Shown here: positions 25,006-34,297 of the stretch, in pieces | How positions within the stretch are numbered: the first letter of the stretch is position 1 | How the letters are laid out: the number at the start of each line of letters is the position of its first letter | Source: Tessaracoccus lapidicaptus | GTDB taxonomy: Bacteria; Actinomycetota; Actinomycetes; Propionibacteriales; Propionibacteriaceae | Direction of reading: 5' to 3' | NCBI RefSeq assembly: GCF_001693815.1 | Contig: NZ_MBQD01000003.1 | Coordinates: 1 to 64,000, forward strand | DNA length: 64,000 nt | The notes under the pieces: generated by a model | Told to the model about the DNA's origin: nothing | Databases searched by the model: none | What the model saw: the letters and a program-made list of their open reading frames with translations, nothing else | Program-made: the position numbers and the translations under genes

Positions 25006-27414
25006 ATGAAGTCTGCCTCGCTCAGCCAGAAGGCGTACTCCGTCCTCATGTTCCTCGCCGTGAGCGTGCTGGCGGGGCTGCTCCTGTCAGGGCTGGCGGT
25101 GCCCTTCGCGGCGCTGGCGGGTGGCGGCGCCAAGATGGCGGCGGACTCACTGGAGTCCCTGCCTGCGGACTTCGAGACCCCGCCCCAGTCGGAGCGCTCC
25201 CGGATCCTCATGGCCAACGGCGAGGTCCTGGCGACCTTCTTCAACGAGAACCGGGTCTACGTCCCGCTGTCGGAGATCTCCCCGCTCATGCAGGACGCGC
25301 AGATCGCGATCGAGGATCACCGCTTCTACGACCACGGGGCCATCGACTTCCAGGGCTTCGGCCGCGCTGCCGTGAAGACCCTCACCGGAGACACCCAGGG
25401 CGCGTCCACCCTGACGCAGCAGTACGTCAAGCTCGTCCGCGTCGAGGCCGCGTCAGCCGCAGGTGACAAGGACGGCGTCCGCGAGGCGACCGAGGTCACC
25501 CTCGAGCGCAAGATCATCGAGGCGCGCTACGCGATGGCGCTGGAGGAGCGCCTCTCCAAGGACGAGATCCTGGAGCGCTACCTCAACATCGCCTACTACG
25601 GCGACGGCGCGTACGGCGTGGAGGCCGCGGCGCAGCACTACTGGGGCACGACGGCGAAGGATCTGACGCTGGAGCAGGCCGCCATGCTCGCGGGTCTCGT
25701 CCAGAACCCCGTGGCGCTCAACCCCGTCAAGAACACGGCCAAGGCGATCGAGCGCCGCAACGTCGTCCTCAACCGGATGGCCGAGCTCGGCATGATCAGC
25801 GCGGAGCGGGCGGCCGAGGCGAAGGCCGTCGCGTTCGACCCCGCCCAGGTGCGGCGCGTCCCCAACGGATGTACCGCGTCGCCCTACCCGTTCCTGTGCG
25901 ACTACGTCCGCCGGACGCTCCTGAGCGACGCCATGCCGTCGATGGGCGACACGGTCGAGGAGCGCGAGAACCTGCTCAACCGCGGCGGGCTCACCATCCA
26001 GACCCTCATCAATCCCGACGCCCAGGCCGCGGCCGAGGCGGCGGTGGCCGACCTCATCGCGCCGACCGACCCCGTCCTCGCTGGAGCGGCGCTCATCGAA
26101 CCGAAGACCGGCCTCATCGTCGCGCTGGCTCAGTCGCGGCCCAAGATGGGCACCGACGCCGGGGAGACGTACTACAACTACAACGTCGAACGCTCCATGG
26201 GCGGCGCCGAGGGGTACCAGGCCGGATCGACGTTCAAGACGTTCACGATGGCCGCCGCGCTCGACATGGGGATGACCCCGGAGCGCGAGTACAACGCGCC
26301 GGAGCAGCTACCGCTCAAAGGCATGACGTTCCGCAACTGCTCGGGGCCCTTCGAGTTCACGCAGGACCACACGGTCCGCAACTACGACCGCGGCTACGGC
26401 ACGATCGACATGATCCGGGCGGCTGAGAACTCGGTCAACACGTACTTTCTGCAGCTGGAGGCCGACGCCGGCATCTGCGCCTCCATCGACATGGCCGCCG
26501 CGGCGGGCGTGAAGATGTCGACGGGGCAGGACCTGCGGGTCAACCAGAACTTCCCGACGTTCGTGCTCGGCACGGCCGAGGTCACGCCGCTGTCGATGGC
26601 CGAGGCCTACGCGACGTTCGCCAACCGCGGCGTGCACTGCACCCCGATCATCCTGCAGTCGGTCATCACCAAGGATGGCGCCGAGCTGGCCGTGCCGCCC
26701 GCGGACTGCCAGCAGGTCATCCGCCCCGAGGTCGCCGACGGCGTCAACTACATCCTGCAGAACGTCGTCGCCGACGGCACGGGCCGCCCTGCGGCCCTGC
26801 GCGACGGCCGCCCGCAGGCGGGTAAGACCGGCACGATCAACGAGAACCAGGCCGTCTGGTTCGCCGGGTACACGCCCGAGATGGCCGGCGCCGCCTGGAT
26901 CGCGATCGACAAGACGAACCCCTGGTACGAGACGAAGAAGAAGACGCTGAAGAACGTCCGGCTCCCGAGCGGCACGTATCTGCGCGGCACCGGCGGCGGT
27001 GACGCCGGACTCATCTGGAAGGCCGCGATGGCGTCGGCGCTGGCGGACAAGCCGAAGACCGACTTCACCGCCCCCACCAGCGAGATCCTCGAGGGCGTCA
27101 AGGTACGGCTGCCCGATGTCTCGGGCATGGGTTACAACGAGGCCAAGCGCACCTTGGAGGCGGCCGGCTTCCAGACTCAGCGGCAGGGTGTCTACTCGTC
27201 GCGCCGCGAGGGCACGTTCCTCGGGATCTCCCCGAGCGAGACGGCCGTGAAGTTCTCCACCATCCGGCTCAAGGTCTCCCTGGGCCCCAAGCCCGAGCCG
27301 AAGCCCCAGCCGGAACCGGAGCCGGAGCCGACCAAGGAGCCCGAGCCGCCCAAGGAGACGAAGCCCACCAAGCCTGCGGAGAGCAAGCCGCCGGCGGACG
27401 GAGACGGCGACTGA
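25006..27414 (+). CDS. ponA2: Bifunctional penicillin-binding protein (class A PBP, PonA2-like) with PASTA domain
   Basis: This peptidoglycan polymerase and cross-linker has 802 residues. A single N-terminal membrane anchor (about 12-40) precedes the GT51 transglycosylase with the catalytic Glu in IAIEDHRFYDHGAID and the motif QGASTLTQQYVK. The transpeptidase has the SxxK serine in AGSTFKTFTMA, SVN in AENSVNTYFLQ and KTG in QAGKTGTIN. A single PASTA-like domain (VRLPDVSGMGYNEAKRTLEA) and a tail of repeated Pro-Glu/Lys dipeptides follow. The ATG is preceded at 7 nt by a -10 hexamer. It is divergent from whiB4 and overlaps the metallophosphoesterase gene by TGATG. Confidence 0.96.
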   Translation: MKSASLSQKAYSVLMFLAVSVLAGLLLSGLAVPFAALAGGGAKMAADSLESLPADFETPPQSERSRILMANGEVLATFFNENRVYVPLSEISPLMQDAQIAIEDHRFYDHGAIDFQGFGRAAVKTLTGDTQGASTLTQQYVKLVRVEAASAAGDKDGVREATEVTLERKIIEARYAMALEERLSKDEILERYLNIAYYGDGAYGVEAAAQHYWGTTAKDLTLEQAAMLAGLVQNPVALNPVKNTAKAIERRNVVLNRMAELGMISAERAAEAKAVAFDPAQVRRVPNGCTASPYPFLCDYVRRTLLSDAMPSMGDTVEERENLLNRGGLTIQTLINPDAQAAAEAAVADLIAPTDPVLAGAALIEPKTGLIVALAQSRPKMGTDAGETYYNYNVERSMGGAEGYQAGSTFKTFTMAAALDMGMTPEREYNAPEQLPLKGMTFRNCSGPFEFTQDHTVRNYDRGYGTIDMIRAAENSVNTYFLQLEADAGICASIDMAAAAGVKMSTGQDLRVNQNFPTFVLGTAEVTPLSMAEAYATFANRGVHCTPIILQSVITKDGAELAVPPADCQQVIRPEVADGVNYILQNVVADGTGRPAALRDGRPQAGKTGTINENQAVWFAGYTPEMAGAAWIAIDKTNPWYETKKKTLKNVRLPSGTYLRGTGGGDAGLIWKAAMASALADKPKTDFTAPTSEILEGVKVRLPDVSGMGYNEAKRTLEAAGFQTQRQGVYSSRREGTFLGISPSETAVKFSTIRLKVSLGPKPEPKPQPEPEPEPTKEPEPPKETKPTKPAESKPPADGDGD

Positions 27415-28322
27415 TGCACCACGCCATCCGCCCCGTCGCGGCGACGCTGGCCGTCGGCGGGGCGTGCTTCGGCTGGGGGCTGGTCGAAGCCACCGCCTAC
27501 ACGGTGCGCCGGGTGGAGTTGCCCGTGCTGCCGGCCGGGGGTCGCGAGCTGAGGATCCTGCACGTCTCGGACGTCCACCTCATGACGTACCAGCGGCGGA
27601 AGCTGGCGTTCCTGCGGTCGCTCGCGGACCTCGAGCCCGATCTGGTGCTCAACACGGGCGACAACATCGCGCAGTCGGAGGCCATCGAACCGCTGGTCAC
27701 GGCCTGGGCCGGGCTCCTCGGGGTGCCCGGTGCCTTCGTGTTCGGGTCCAATGACTATTTCCGGCCCCAGTTCCGCAATCCGGTCCGGTACTTGCTCGAG
27801 GGCAGGTCGCACGGGTCAGGGGCGCCCAAGTCGCCGACGCTGCCGTGGGAACAGCTGAGGGACCGGTTCGCGGGGCGTGGCTGGGTGGATCTCACCCACC
27901 GTCGGACGACGCTGGAGGTCGCGGGCTACCGCCTGGCGTTCCGCGGCGTCGACGACGCGCACCTCGGGCGCGACGACTACGCCACCGTCGCGGGTCCTGC
28001 CGATCCGACCGCGGACCTCAACATCGCGGTCACGCACGCGCCCTATCTGCGGCTGCTGGACGCCATGACCGCCGACGGGATGGACCTCATCGTCGCCGGC
28101 CACACGCACGGGGGCCAAGTCTGCGTGCCGGGCTACGGGGCGCTCATCACCAACTGCGACCTCGACACGGGTCGCGTGAAGGGCCTGTCGTCGCATCGCG
28201 CGGGCGGGCGCACCGCGCACCTGCACGTCTCCGCCGGCGTCGGGACGTCGCCCTTCGCGCCGTACCGGTTCGCCTGTCGCCCGGAGGTCACGCTCCTGAC
28301 GCTGGTCCCGGTTTCGCCCTGA
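27414..28322 (+). CDS. Membrane-associated metallophosphoesterase (Rv3683-like)
   Basis: The 302-residue calcineurin-like phosphoesterase shows the full two-metal motif set: HVSDVHL, NTGDNIA, GSNDYF (in place of GNHD), ITHAP-type VTHAPYL and AGHTHGGQ. An N-terminal hydrophobic segment (VAATLAVGGACFGWGLVEA) anchors it. It is coupled to ponA2 by TGATG, so a role with cell-wall or lipid phosphates is plausible but unproven. Confidence 0.9.
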   Translation: MHHAIRPVAATLAVGGACFGWGLVEATAYTVRRVELPVLPAGGRELRILHVSDVHLMTYQRRKLAFLRSLADLEPDLVLNTGDNIAQSEAIEPLVTAWAGLLGVPGAFVFGSNDYFRPQFRNPVRYLLEGRSHGSGAPKSPTLPWEQLRDRFAGRGWVDLTHRRTTLEVAGYRLAFRGVDDAHLGRDDYATVAGPADPTADLNIAVTHAPYLRLLDAMTADGMDLIVAGHTHGGQVCVPGYGALITNCDLDTGRVKGLSSHRAGGRTAHLHVSAGVGTSPFAPYRFACRPEVTLLTLVPVSP

Positions 28323-28336
28323 CGACGCCGATGGGC

Positions 28337-28342
28337 TAGTAT
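28337..28342 (+). promoter_or_regulatory. -10 element of the tRNA-Pro gene
   Basis: TAGTAT ends 25 nt before the mature 5' end, a normal distance for a short 5' leader removed by RNase P. A -35 match is weak. Confidence 0.5.
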
Positions 28343-28367
28343 CTCCGTTGGCTCTTTCAGAGCCGAT

Positions 28368-28441
28368 CGGGGTGTGGCGCAGCTTGGTAGCGCGCGTCGT
28401 TCGGGACGACGAGGCCGCAGGTTCAAATCCTGTCACCCCGA
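28368..28441 (+). tRNA. tRNA-Pro (anticodon CGG)
   Basis: The cloverleaf folds fully. The acceptor stem is CGGGGTG/CACCCCG with discriminator A. The D stem is GCGC/GCGC with loop AGCTTGGTA. The anticodon stem CGTCG/CGACG has loop TTCGGGA (anticodon CGG). The T arm is GCAGG-TTCAAAT-CCTGT. The 3' CCA is not encoded. The CGG anticodon reads CCG, the major Pro codon class in this GC-rich genome. Confidence 0.97.
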
Positions 28442-28705
28442 CGAAGGTCGAGAGAAATGGGCAAGCGCCCGTGGCTCTCGACTTTTTTCTTTCCGCAGAC
28501 TTGGCGCTTGTCCATTTCCGAGGCCGAGGAAGGGGTTGGAGGGACGAAGTCCCGGAACACCCCGACGAAGTCCGAGAGAAGTGAGCAAGCTCCCTTCCTC
28601 GGACTTGTTGCTTTCAGTGAGACTCGGAGCTTGTTCACTTCCGAGGACAAGGAGGGGGTTGGAGGGACGAAGTCCCGGAACACCCCGACGCAGACCGAGA
28701 CCGCC
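28434..28705 (+). repeat. Two tandem copies (plus a partial third) of a tRNA-tail-derived structured element
   Basis: Unit 1 (28434-28557, 124 bp) starts inside the tRNA 3' acceptor strand (CACCCCGACGAAG). Unit 2 (28558-28680, 123 bp) and a partial unit 3 (from 28681) start the same way. Each unit has a terminator-like stem; a 14-nt segment complementary to another 35-36 nt further on (28455-28468 with 28504-28517; 28579-28592 with 28627-28640); and an identical hairpin GGGAC-GAA-GTCCC near its 3' end. Between units the 14-bp helix differs at three positions and all three changes are compensated. The region from the tRNA to the next gene holds no plausible protein-coding gene. Confidence 0.8.
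28447..28488 (+). terminator. Intrinsic terminator of tRNA-Pro
   Basis: Stem GTCGAGAG (28447-28454) pairs with CTCTCGAC (28475-28482) and is followed by six T residues. The loop of about 20 nt contains a sequence complementary to a segment further downstream (28504-28517). Confidence 0.85.
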
Positions 28706-28709
28706 ACCC

Positions 28710-28715
28710 TAAGCT
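28710..28715 (+). promoter_or_regulatory. Probable -10 element of the aldehyde dehydrogenase gene
   Basis: TAAGCT ends 27 nt before the ATG at 28743, after the structured repeats; a GGGAGCG ribosome site lies between. Confidence 0.4.
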
Positions 28716-28742
28716 GGTCGGACACCGACCTCGGGAGCGACG

Positions 28743-30182
28743 ATGACCTGGACAGCGCTGCGGACCACGCACTACATCGGCGGACGTTTCACCGACGACG
28801 AGCCCACCCTCAGCGTCGAGAACCCGGCCACGGGCGAGGAGTTGGCCAGGGTCGCCGACGCGGACGCCGCCACCGCCATGGCCTGCCTGGACGCCGCCGT
28901 CGAGGCCGCCCCCGACTGGGTGGCCACCGAGCCCCGCTTCCGGGGCGAGCTGCTGCGTGCGGCCTGGGCCCGCATCATGGTGCGGGCCGACGAGTTCGCC
29001 GAGACCATGACCCTGGAGATGGGCAAGCCGCTGGCCGAGGCCCGCGGCGAGGTGACCTACGGGGCGGAGTTCCTGCGCTGGTTCGCCGAGGAGACTCCCC
29101 GCATCCACGGCCGCTACACCGTGGCGCCGGTCGGGGGCCAGCGGCTGCTCACGATGAAGCAGCCCATCGGTCCGGTCCTGGCGATCACCCCGTGGAACTT
29201 CCCGCTGGCCATGGCCACCCGCAAGCTCGGGCCGGCCCTGGCCGCCGGCTGCACCGCGGTCCTGAAGCCGGCTCAGCTGACGCCGCTCACCTCGCTGTTG
29301 CTGATGGACGTGTTCGACGAGGTCGGTGTGCCGGCCGGCGTGGTGAACTGCTTCGTGTCCTCGTCGGCCTCCACCACCACCGCTCCGCTGATCGCCGACC
29401 CGCGGCTGCGGAAGCTGACGTTCACCGGATCGACCAGCGTGGGGGTCAAGCTGCTCGAACAGGCCGCCGCCAACGTGTTGAAGTGCTCCATGGAACTCGG
29501 CGGCAACGCGCCGTTCCTGGTGCTGCCGAGCGCGGACGTCGACCGCGCGGTCGAGGGCGCGATGGTCGCGAAGATGCGCAACATCGGTCAAGCGTGCACG
29601 GCCGCGAACCGGCTCATCGTCCACCGTGACCTCGCGGAGGAGTTCACGGCGAAGCTGGCTGCCCGCGTCGGGGCGCTCACGGTCGGTGACGGGATGGCCG
29701 ACGGCGTCGACGTCGGCCCCCTGGTCTCGGCGGCGGCGCTGGACGACGTCGAGGCCATGGTGACGGAGGCGGTCGCCGACGGGGCGCGGGTCGTCGTCGG
29801 CGGGTCACGCGTCGACGGGCCGGGTCACTTCATGCGGCCCACCGTCCTGGCCGACGTGCCGCCGTCGTCGCGGTGCATCCGCGAGGAGATCTTCGGGCCG
29901 GTGGCGCCCATCGTCACCGTCGACTCGGTGGACGAGGCCGTGGCGCTGGCCAACGACACCCGCTACGGGCTGATGAGCTACGTGTTCGCCGAGAACCTCG
30001 ACGAGGCGCTCTCGACGGCCGAGCGGCTGGAGTCCGGCATGGTCGGGCTCAACTCAGGACTGGTGTCCAACCCGGCCGCGCCGTTCGGCGGCGTCAAGAG
30101 TTCCGGCCTCGGCCGGGAGGGCGGCCCGGAGGGCATCGAGGAGTTCCTCGAGATCAAGTACGTCGGGGTGTCGCTGCGCTGA
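28743..30182 (+). CDS. gabD: NAD(P)-dependent aldehyde dehydrogenase, succinate-semialdehyde dehydrogenase-like
   Basis: The 479-residue enzyme oxidises an aldehyde, most likely succinate semialdehyde, to the acid. It has the cofactor motif ITPWNFPLAMATRKLGPALAAG, FTGSTSVG, the general base in SMELGGNAPF and the nucleophile Cys in NIGQACTAANRL. LNSGLVSNPAAPFGGVKSSG near the C-terminus is typical of GabD-type enzymes. No GABA aminotransferase is nearby, so the physiological substrate is inferred from family only. Confidence 0.88.
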   Translation: MTWTALRTTHYIGGRFTDDEPTLSVENPATGEELARVADADAATAMACLDAAVEAAPDWVATEPRFRGELLRAAWARIMVRADEFAETMTLEMGKPLAEARGEVTYGAEFLRWFAEETPRIHGRYTVAPVGGQRLLTMKQPIGPVLAITPWNFPLAMATRKLGPALAAGCTAVLKPAQLTPLTSLLLMDVFDEVGVPAGVVNCFVSSSASTTTAPLIADPRLRKLTFTGSTSVGVKLLEQAAANVLKCSMELGGNAPFLVLPSADVDRAVEGAMVAKMRNIGQACTAANRLIVHRDLAEEFTAKLAARVGALTVGDGMADGVDVGPLVSAAALDDVEAMVTEAVADGARVVVGGSRVDGPGHFMRPTVLADVPPSSRCIREEIFGPVAPIVTVDSVDEAVALANDTRYGLMSYVFAENLDEALSTAERLESGMVGLNSGLVSNPAAPFGGVKSSGLGREGGPEGIEEFLEIKYVGVSLR

Positions 30183-30189
30183 GTGGGCC

Positions 30190-30801
30190 TCAGTAGTCCC
30201 GCGCGGCGCCGACGTCGTCGAGGCAGCGCAGGCCGGGCACGCCCGGCGGGATGTCGTTCTGGGTCAGGTCGCGGCACGGCATCGCGTCCTGGAACGCCAC
30301 GATGTAGTGCCAGCGGCCCTCGGTGATGCCCCAGACGGTGCGGCTGTCGCCACAGGTGGTGGACTCGTCCCCGACGACGAACCCGTCCGGGTGGACGGCG
30401 CTCACCGACACGTGAGTGGTGACGCAGCCCGTCTCGTCGGCGTAACCGATCCGGACTCCGAGGAACTCCTGGAAGGACGCGGGTAGGCCGGCCGCCGCCT
30501 CGACGTCGGCCTTCGTCGACATCGCGGCCGTCACGGCGGTCCAGGGCCCGCCCTGCGGGGTGGGTTTGGCGACGGGGCTGAGCGTCGCTGTGGGCGCCAA
30601 CTCCAGGGAGGGCTCCGGCTCTGCGGCCGTCTCCTCCGGCGCCGGCGAGGTCTCCAGCGGGGGCAGCGAGGTCGGCGCCACGGCGCTGGCCGCGCTTCCG
30701 GACGGTGTCGGAAGCGGAGCGGGGTCGTCCACGGCGGCTCCGCAGGCAGCCAGCAGCGCCACCGCGGCCAGGGCCGCGCCCGCCATCATCACATCGCGCA
30801 C
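30190..30801 (-). CDS. Lipoprotein of unknown function
   Basis: The 203-residue product has a lipoprotein signal with lipobox LLAACG, then a Pro/Ala/Glu-rich disordered linker to about residue 88, then a small C-terminal domain with six cysteines (ADETGCVTT, STTCGDS, MPCRDL, LRCLDD and others) that may form disulphides. I recognise no family. The GTG at 30801 is supported by a TACCGT hexamer ending 7 nt upstream. It converges on the aldehyde dehydrogenase gene and is divergent from pckG. Confidence 0.75.
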   Translation of the reverse strand: MRDVMMAGAALAAVALLAACGAAVDDPAPLPTPSGSAASAVAPTSLPPLETSPAPEETAAEPEPSLELAPTATLSPVAKPTPQGGPWTAVTAAMSTKADVEAAAGLPASFQEFLGVRIGYADETGCVTTHVSVSAVHPDGFVVGDESTTCGDSRTVWGITEGRWHYIVAFQDAMPCRDLTQNDIPPGVPGLRCLDDVGAARDY

Positions 30802-30808
30802 AGCCCCG

Positions 30809-30814
30809 ACGGTA
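30809..30814 (-). promoter_or_regulatory. Probable -10 element of the lipoprotein gene
   Basis: TACCGT on the minus strand, 7 nt before the GTG at 30801. Confidence 0.45.
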
Positions 30815-30863
30815 CCAGCGACCCGAACGGCGCCGCCGCCTCCTCTCACGCCGCAAAGAGGGC

Positions 30864-30869
30864 TAACGT
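30864..30869 (+). promoter_or_regulatory. Probable -10 element of pckG
   Basis: TAACGT lies 62 nt upstream of the pckG ATG, giving a leader of about 55 nt that ends with a GAGGAG ribosome site. Confidence 0.4.
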
Positions 30870-30931
30870 GGGGGTGGGCGCGCTCAACGACGACGCGCGT
30901 CCAGTAAGGCAGTGTCGCTTCGAGGAGACAA

Positions 30932-32815
30932 ATGTCCACCGCCATTGATGTCCGCCGTACCCGCGTCGACCTTCCCACCACGGGCACGCCGCCCACGCAC
31001 CCCCGCCTCCTGGCCTGGCTGGACGAGGTGGTGGACCTCTGTCAGCCGGATGCTGTCCACTACTGCGACGGGTCCGAGGACGAGTGGGCCGCGCTGGTGG
31101 CCGAGTTGGAGACCAAGGGCACCATCATCCGGCTCAACGCGGACCTCAAGCCCAATTCGATCCTCGCCCGCACCGACCCCGACGACGTGGCGCGCGTGGA
31201 GGACCAGACGTTCATCTGCTCCAAGGACGAGCGCAACGCGGGCCCCACCAACAACTGGATGGACCCCGACCAGATGCGGCGGATCATGACGCCGCTGTTC
31301 GACGGCGCCATGGCTGGACGCACGATGTACGTGATCCCCTTCTGCATGGGCCACCTGGACGCGCCGGACCCGAAGTTCGGCGTCGAGGTGACCGACTCCG
31401 CCTACGTCGCGTTGTCGATGAAGATCTTGACGCGCATGGGCGCCGAGGTGATGGCCCGCATGGAAGAGCACGACGCGGACTTCGTGCCGGCCCTCCACTC
31501 CGTCGGCATGCCCCTGACCGATTCGATGACCGACGTGCCGTGGCCGTGCAACGAGACCAAGTACATCGTCCACTTCACCGACGACCGGGTCATCTGGTCC
31601 TACGGCTCCGGCTACGGCGGCAACTCGCTGCTGGGGAAGAAGTGCTACGCCCTCAGGATCGCGTCGGTGATGGCCCGCGACGAGGGCTGGCTGGCCGAGC
31701 ACATGCTGATCCTCAAACTCATCTCGCCCGAGGGCCGCGAGTACCACATCGCCGCCGCGTTCCCGTCGGCCTGCGGCAAGACCAACCTCGCCATGCTGGA
31801 GCCCACGATCCCCGGCTGGCGGGTGGAGACGCTGGGCGACGACATCGCCTGGCTGCGGTTCGGCGCGGACGGCCGGCTGTACGCCACCAATCCCGAGACC
31901 GGATTCTTCGGCGTCGCCCCCGGCACCAGCTATGCGACGAATCCGAACGCCATGCGCACCATCGAGGGCGGCAACTCGATCTTCACCAACGTCGCGCTCA
32001 CCCCCGACGGGGACGTGTGGTGGGAGGGCATGACGGCCGAGAAGCCCGAGCAGGTCGTCGACTGGAAAGGCAGGCAGTGGCGCGGCGTCGGCGGGCCGGT
32101 GGGAGGGCGCCCGGACGAGAAGGCCGCGCACCCGAACAGCCGGTTCTGCACGCCGATCGAGCAGTGCCCGATCCTGTCCGACGACTACCACCGCCCTGAG
32201 GGCGTGCCCCTGGACGCGATCATCTTCGGCGGGCGCCGCGAGAACACCATCCCGCTCGTGACGCAGTCCCGGGACTGGCAGCACGGCGTGTTCATGGGCG
32301 CCACCTGCTCGTCAGAGACGACGGCGGCCGCCTCCGGCGCCGTCGGGGTGCTGCGCCGGGACCCGATGGCCATGCTGCCGTTCATCGGCTACCACGTCGC
32401 GGACTACGTCCAACACTGGATCAACATGGGGCGCCGCTCCAGCGCGTCGGCGCTGCCGAAGATCTTCTACGTCAACTGGTTCCGCCGCGACGCCGACGGC
32501 CGCTTCATGTGGCCGGGCTTCGGGGAGAATTCGCGCGTCCTGAAGTGGGTCGCGGAGCGGGTCGACGGGAAGGTCGACGCGGTCGAGACGCCGATCGGCT
32601 ATGTGCCGGCGCCGGGCGGCTTGGACGTCGACGGCCTCGACATCAGCGACGAGGACCTCGCCGGGGTCGTCGGATACACGGAGACCGAGTGGCGCGACGA
32701 GGTGCCGCGCATCGGCCGCTGGTTCGACACGTTCGGCTGGCGCCTGCCCCGCGAGATGGTCGACGAGCTGCGCGCGCTGGAGACGGCCTTCGGGAGGGCG
32801 CCGAGCCGGATGTGA
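30932..32815 (+). CDS. pckG: Phosphoenolpyruvate carboxykinase (GTP)
   Basis: Interconverts oxaloacetate and PEP with GTP, at the hinge between the TCA cycle and gluconeogenesis. The 627-residue enzyme has the family signature [13 protein letters not shown] (P-loop with the reactive Cys), the Mn-binding region around [20 protein letters not shown], the guanine-binding [18 protein letters not shown] and [21 protein letters not shown]. Length and motifs are normal. With malic enzyme at 46.6-48.4 kb it provides two routes between C4 acids and C3 units. Confidence 0.97.
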   Translation: MSTAIDVRRTRVDLPTTGTPPTHPRLLAWLDEVVDLCQPDAVHYCDGSEDEWAALVAELETKGTIIRLNADLKPNSILARTDPDDVARVEDQTFICSKDERNAGPTNNWMDPDQMRRIMTPLFDGAMAGRTMYVIPFCMGHLDAPDPKFGVEVTDSAYVALSMKILTRMGAEVMARMEEHDADFVPALHSVGMPLTDSMTDVPWPCNETKYIVHFTDDRVIWSYGSGYGGNSLLGKKCYALRIASVMARDEGWLAEHMLILKLISPEGREYHIAAAFPSACGKTNLAMLEPTIPGWRVETLGDDIAWLRFGADGRLYATNPETGFFGVAPGTSYATNPNAMRTIEGGNSIFTNVALTPDGDVWWEGMTAEKPEQVVDWKGRQWRGVGGPVGGRPDEKAAHPNSRFCTPIEQCPILSDDYHRPEGVPLDAIIFGGRRENTIPLVTQSRDWQHGVFMGATCSSETTAAASGAVGVLRRDPMAMLPFIGYHVADYVQHWINMGRRSSASALPKIFYVNWFRRDADGRFMWPGFGENSRVLKWVAERVDGKVDAVETPIGYVPAPGGLDVDGLDISDEDLAGVVGYTETEWRDEVPRIGRWFDTFGWRLPREMVDELRALETAFGRAPSRM

Positions 32816-32824
32816 CTGCCTTCG

Positions 32825-34102
32825 TCAGTCGAGCCGGCCGAGGATGAGCCCCGGCACCTCGACGGCGGCATCGCTGTAGTCGACGGCGCCGTCGAGCGCC
32901 GCCAGCGCCCGATCGAAGCGTTCAGGGGTCGCGGTATGGAGCGTGAACAGCGGCTGACCCGCGGCGACCCGGTCGCCGGGCTTGGCATGCATCTCGACGC
33001 CGGCCACCGCCTGCACATCGTCCTCCTTGCGGGCGCGACCCGCGCCGAGCCGCCACGCGGCCACGCCGACGGCGAACGCGTCCATCCGGCTGACGAATCC
33101 CCCGCGCTCGGCCACGACCGTGTGCCGATGCTCGGCCACCGGCAGCGGCGCGTCGGGGTCGCCGCCCTGCGCCGCGATCATCCGCCGCCACACGTCCATG
33201 GCGCGCCCGTCCCGCAAGGCCGGGGCCGGGTCCACGTCCGGCTTGCCGGCGGCCGCCAACATCTCCCGGGCCAACGCCACCGTGAGCTCGACCACGTCCG
33301 CCGGGCCGCCGCCCGCGAGGACCTCGAGGGACTCCCGCACCTCCAGCGCGTTGCCGGCGGTGCGGCCCAGCGGGGTGTCCATCCCGGTGAGCAGGGCGAC
33401 GGTGGCGACGCCCGCGTCCTTGCCGAGGTCCACCATCGTGCGGGCCAGTTCGGTGGCCTGGTCCAGTGACTTCATGAACGCGCCGGAGCCCACCTTCACG
33501 TCGAGCACCAGGGCGCCGGTGCCCTCGGCGATCTTCTTGCTCATGATGGAGCTGGCGATCAGGGGGATGGCCTCGACGGTGCCGGTGGTGTCGCGCAGCG
33601 CGTAGAGCTTCTTGTCCGCCGGCGCGAGGCCGGACCCGGCGGCGCAGATGACCGCGCCGACGTCGTCGAGTTGACGGAGGATCTCGTCGTTGCTGAGGTC
33701 CGCGCGCCAGCCCGGGATCGACTCGAGCTTGTCGAGCGTGCCACCCGTGTGCCCGAGCCCCCGGCCGGACAGCTGCGGCACCGCGACGTCGAACACGGCG
33801 ACGAGCGGGGCCAGGGGCAGCGTGATCTTGTCCCCCACGCCGCCGGTCGAGTGCTTGTCCGCGGTCGGGCGGGTGAGCGACGAGAAGTCCATCCGCTCGC
33901 CCGAGGCGATCATCGCGGCGGTCCACCGGGCGATCTCGGCGCGATCCATGCCGCGCAGGAGGATGGCCATGGCCAGGGCCGACATCTGGTAGTCGGCGAC
34001 CCCGCCGGTGGTGTACGCGTCGATCACCCAGTCGATCTCCGCGTCGGAGAGCCTGCCCCCGTCGCGCTTGGTCCGGATGAGGTCAACGACGTCGAAGTTC
34101 AT
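32825..34102 (-). CDS. deoA: Thymidine/pyrimidine-nucleoside phosphorylase
   Basis: Cleaves thymidine or related nucleosides with phosphate to give base and deoxyribose-1-phosphate. The 425-residue protein carries the signature SGRGLGHTGGTLDKLES, the phosphate loop KHSTGGVGDK, and KKIAEGTGALVLDVKVGSGAFM. The C-terminal domain (GFVSRMDAFAVGVAAWRLGAGRARKED) is complete. The ATG at 34102 follows a TAGCCT -10 hexamer at 7 nt. It converges on pckG with a 9-nt gap. Confidence 0.95.
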   Translation of the reverse strand: MNFDVVDLIRTKRDGGRLSDAEIDWVIDAYTTGGVADYQMSALAMAILLRGMDRAEIARWTAAMIASGERMDFSSLTRPTADKHSTGGVGDKITLPLAPLVAVFDVAVPQLSGRGLGHTGGTLDKLESIPGWRADLSNDEILRQLDDVGAVICAAGSGLAPADKKLYALRDTTGTVEAIPLIASSIMSKKIAEGTGALVLDVKVGSGAFMKSLDQATELARTMVDLGKDAGVATVALLTGMDTPLGRTAGNALEVRESLEVLAGGGPADVVELTVALAREMLAAAGKPDVDPAPALRDGRAMDVWRRMIAAQGGDPDAPLPVAEHRHTVVAERGGFVSRMDAFAVGVAAWRLGAGRARKEDDVQAVAGVEMHAKPGDRVAAGQPLFTLHTATPERFDRALAALDGAVDYSDAAVEVPGLILGRLD

Positions 34103-34109
34103 GCGCCCC

Positions 34110-34115
34110 AGGCTA
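34110..34115 (-). promoter_or_regulatory. Probable -10 element of deoA
   Basis: TAGCCT on the minus strand, 7 nt before the ATG; no ribosome site, so a leaderless start. Confidence 0.5.
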
Positions 34116-34297
34116 CCGACGCCCCGCCCCACCGGCACGACACGCCGTCGAACTGTCCCCTGGACCGCCCTCACGCCGCCGGACCCCGAGTTGGCCCGTC
34201 ATTGGTGCTGCGGGGGTCGATCTGGCAGGATCGAAGCGCTCCAACCCCCACCCGCCGCGCCGAGCGCGTCGGGCCCCTCCTGCCCTCGGAAGTACCC

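Noticed and set aside
28374-28712. Small open frame that starts within tRNA-Pro
   Set aside because: The translation starting MAQLGSARRSGRRGRRFKSC is the well-known artefact of translating a tRNA gene; the rest translates the structured repeats.
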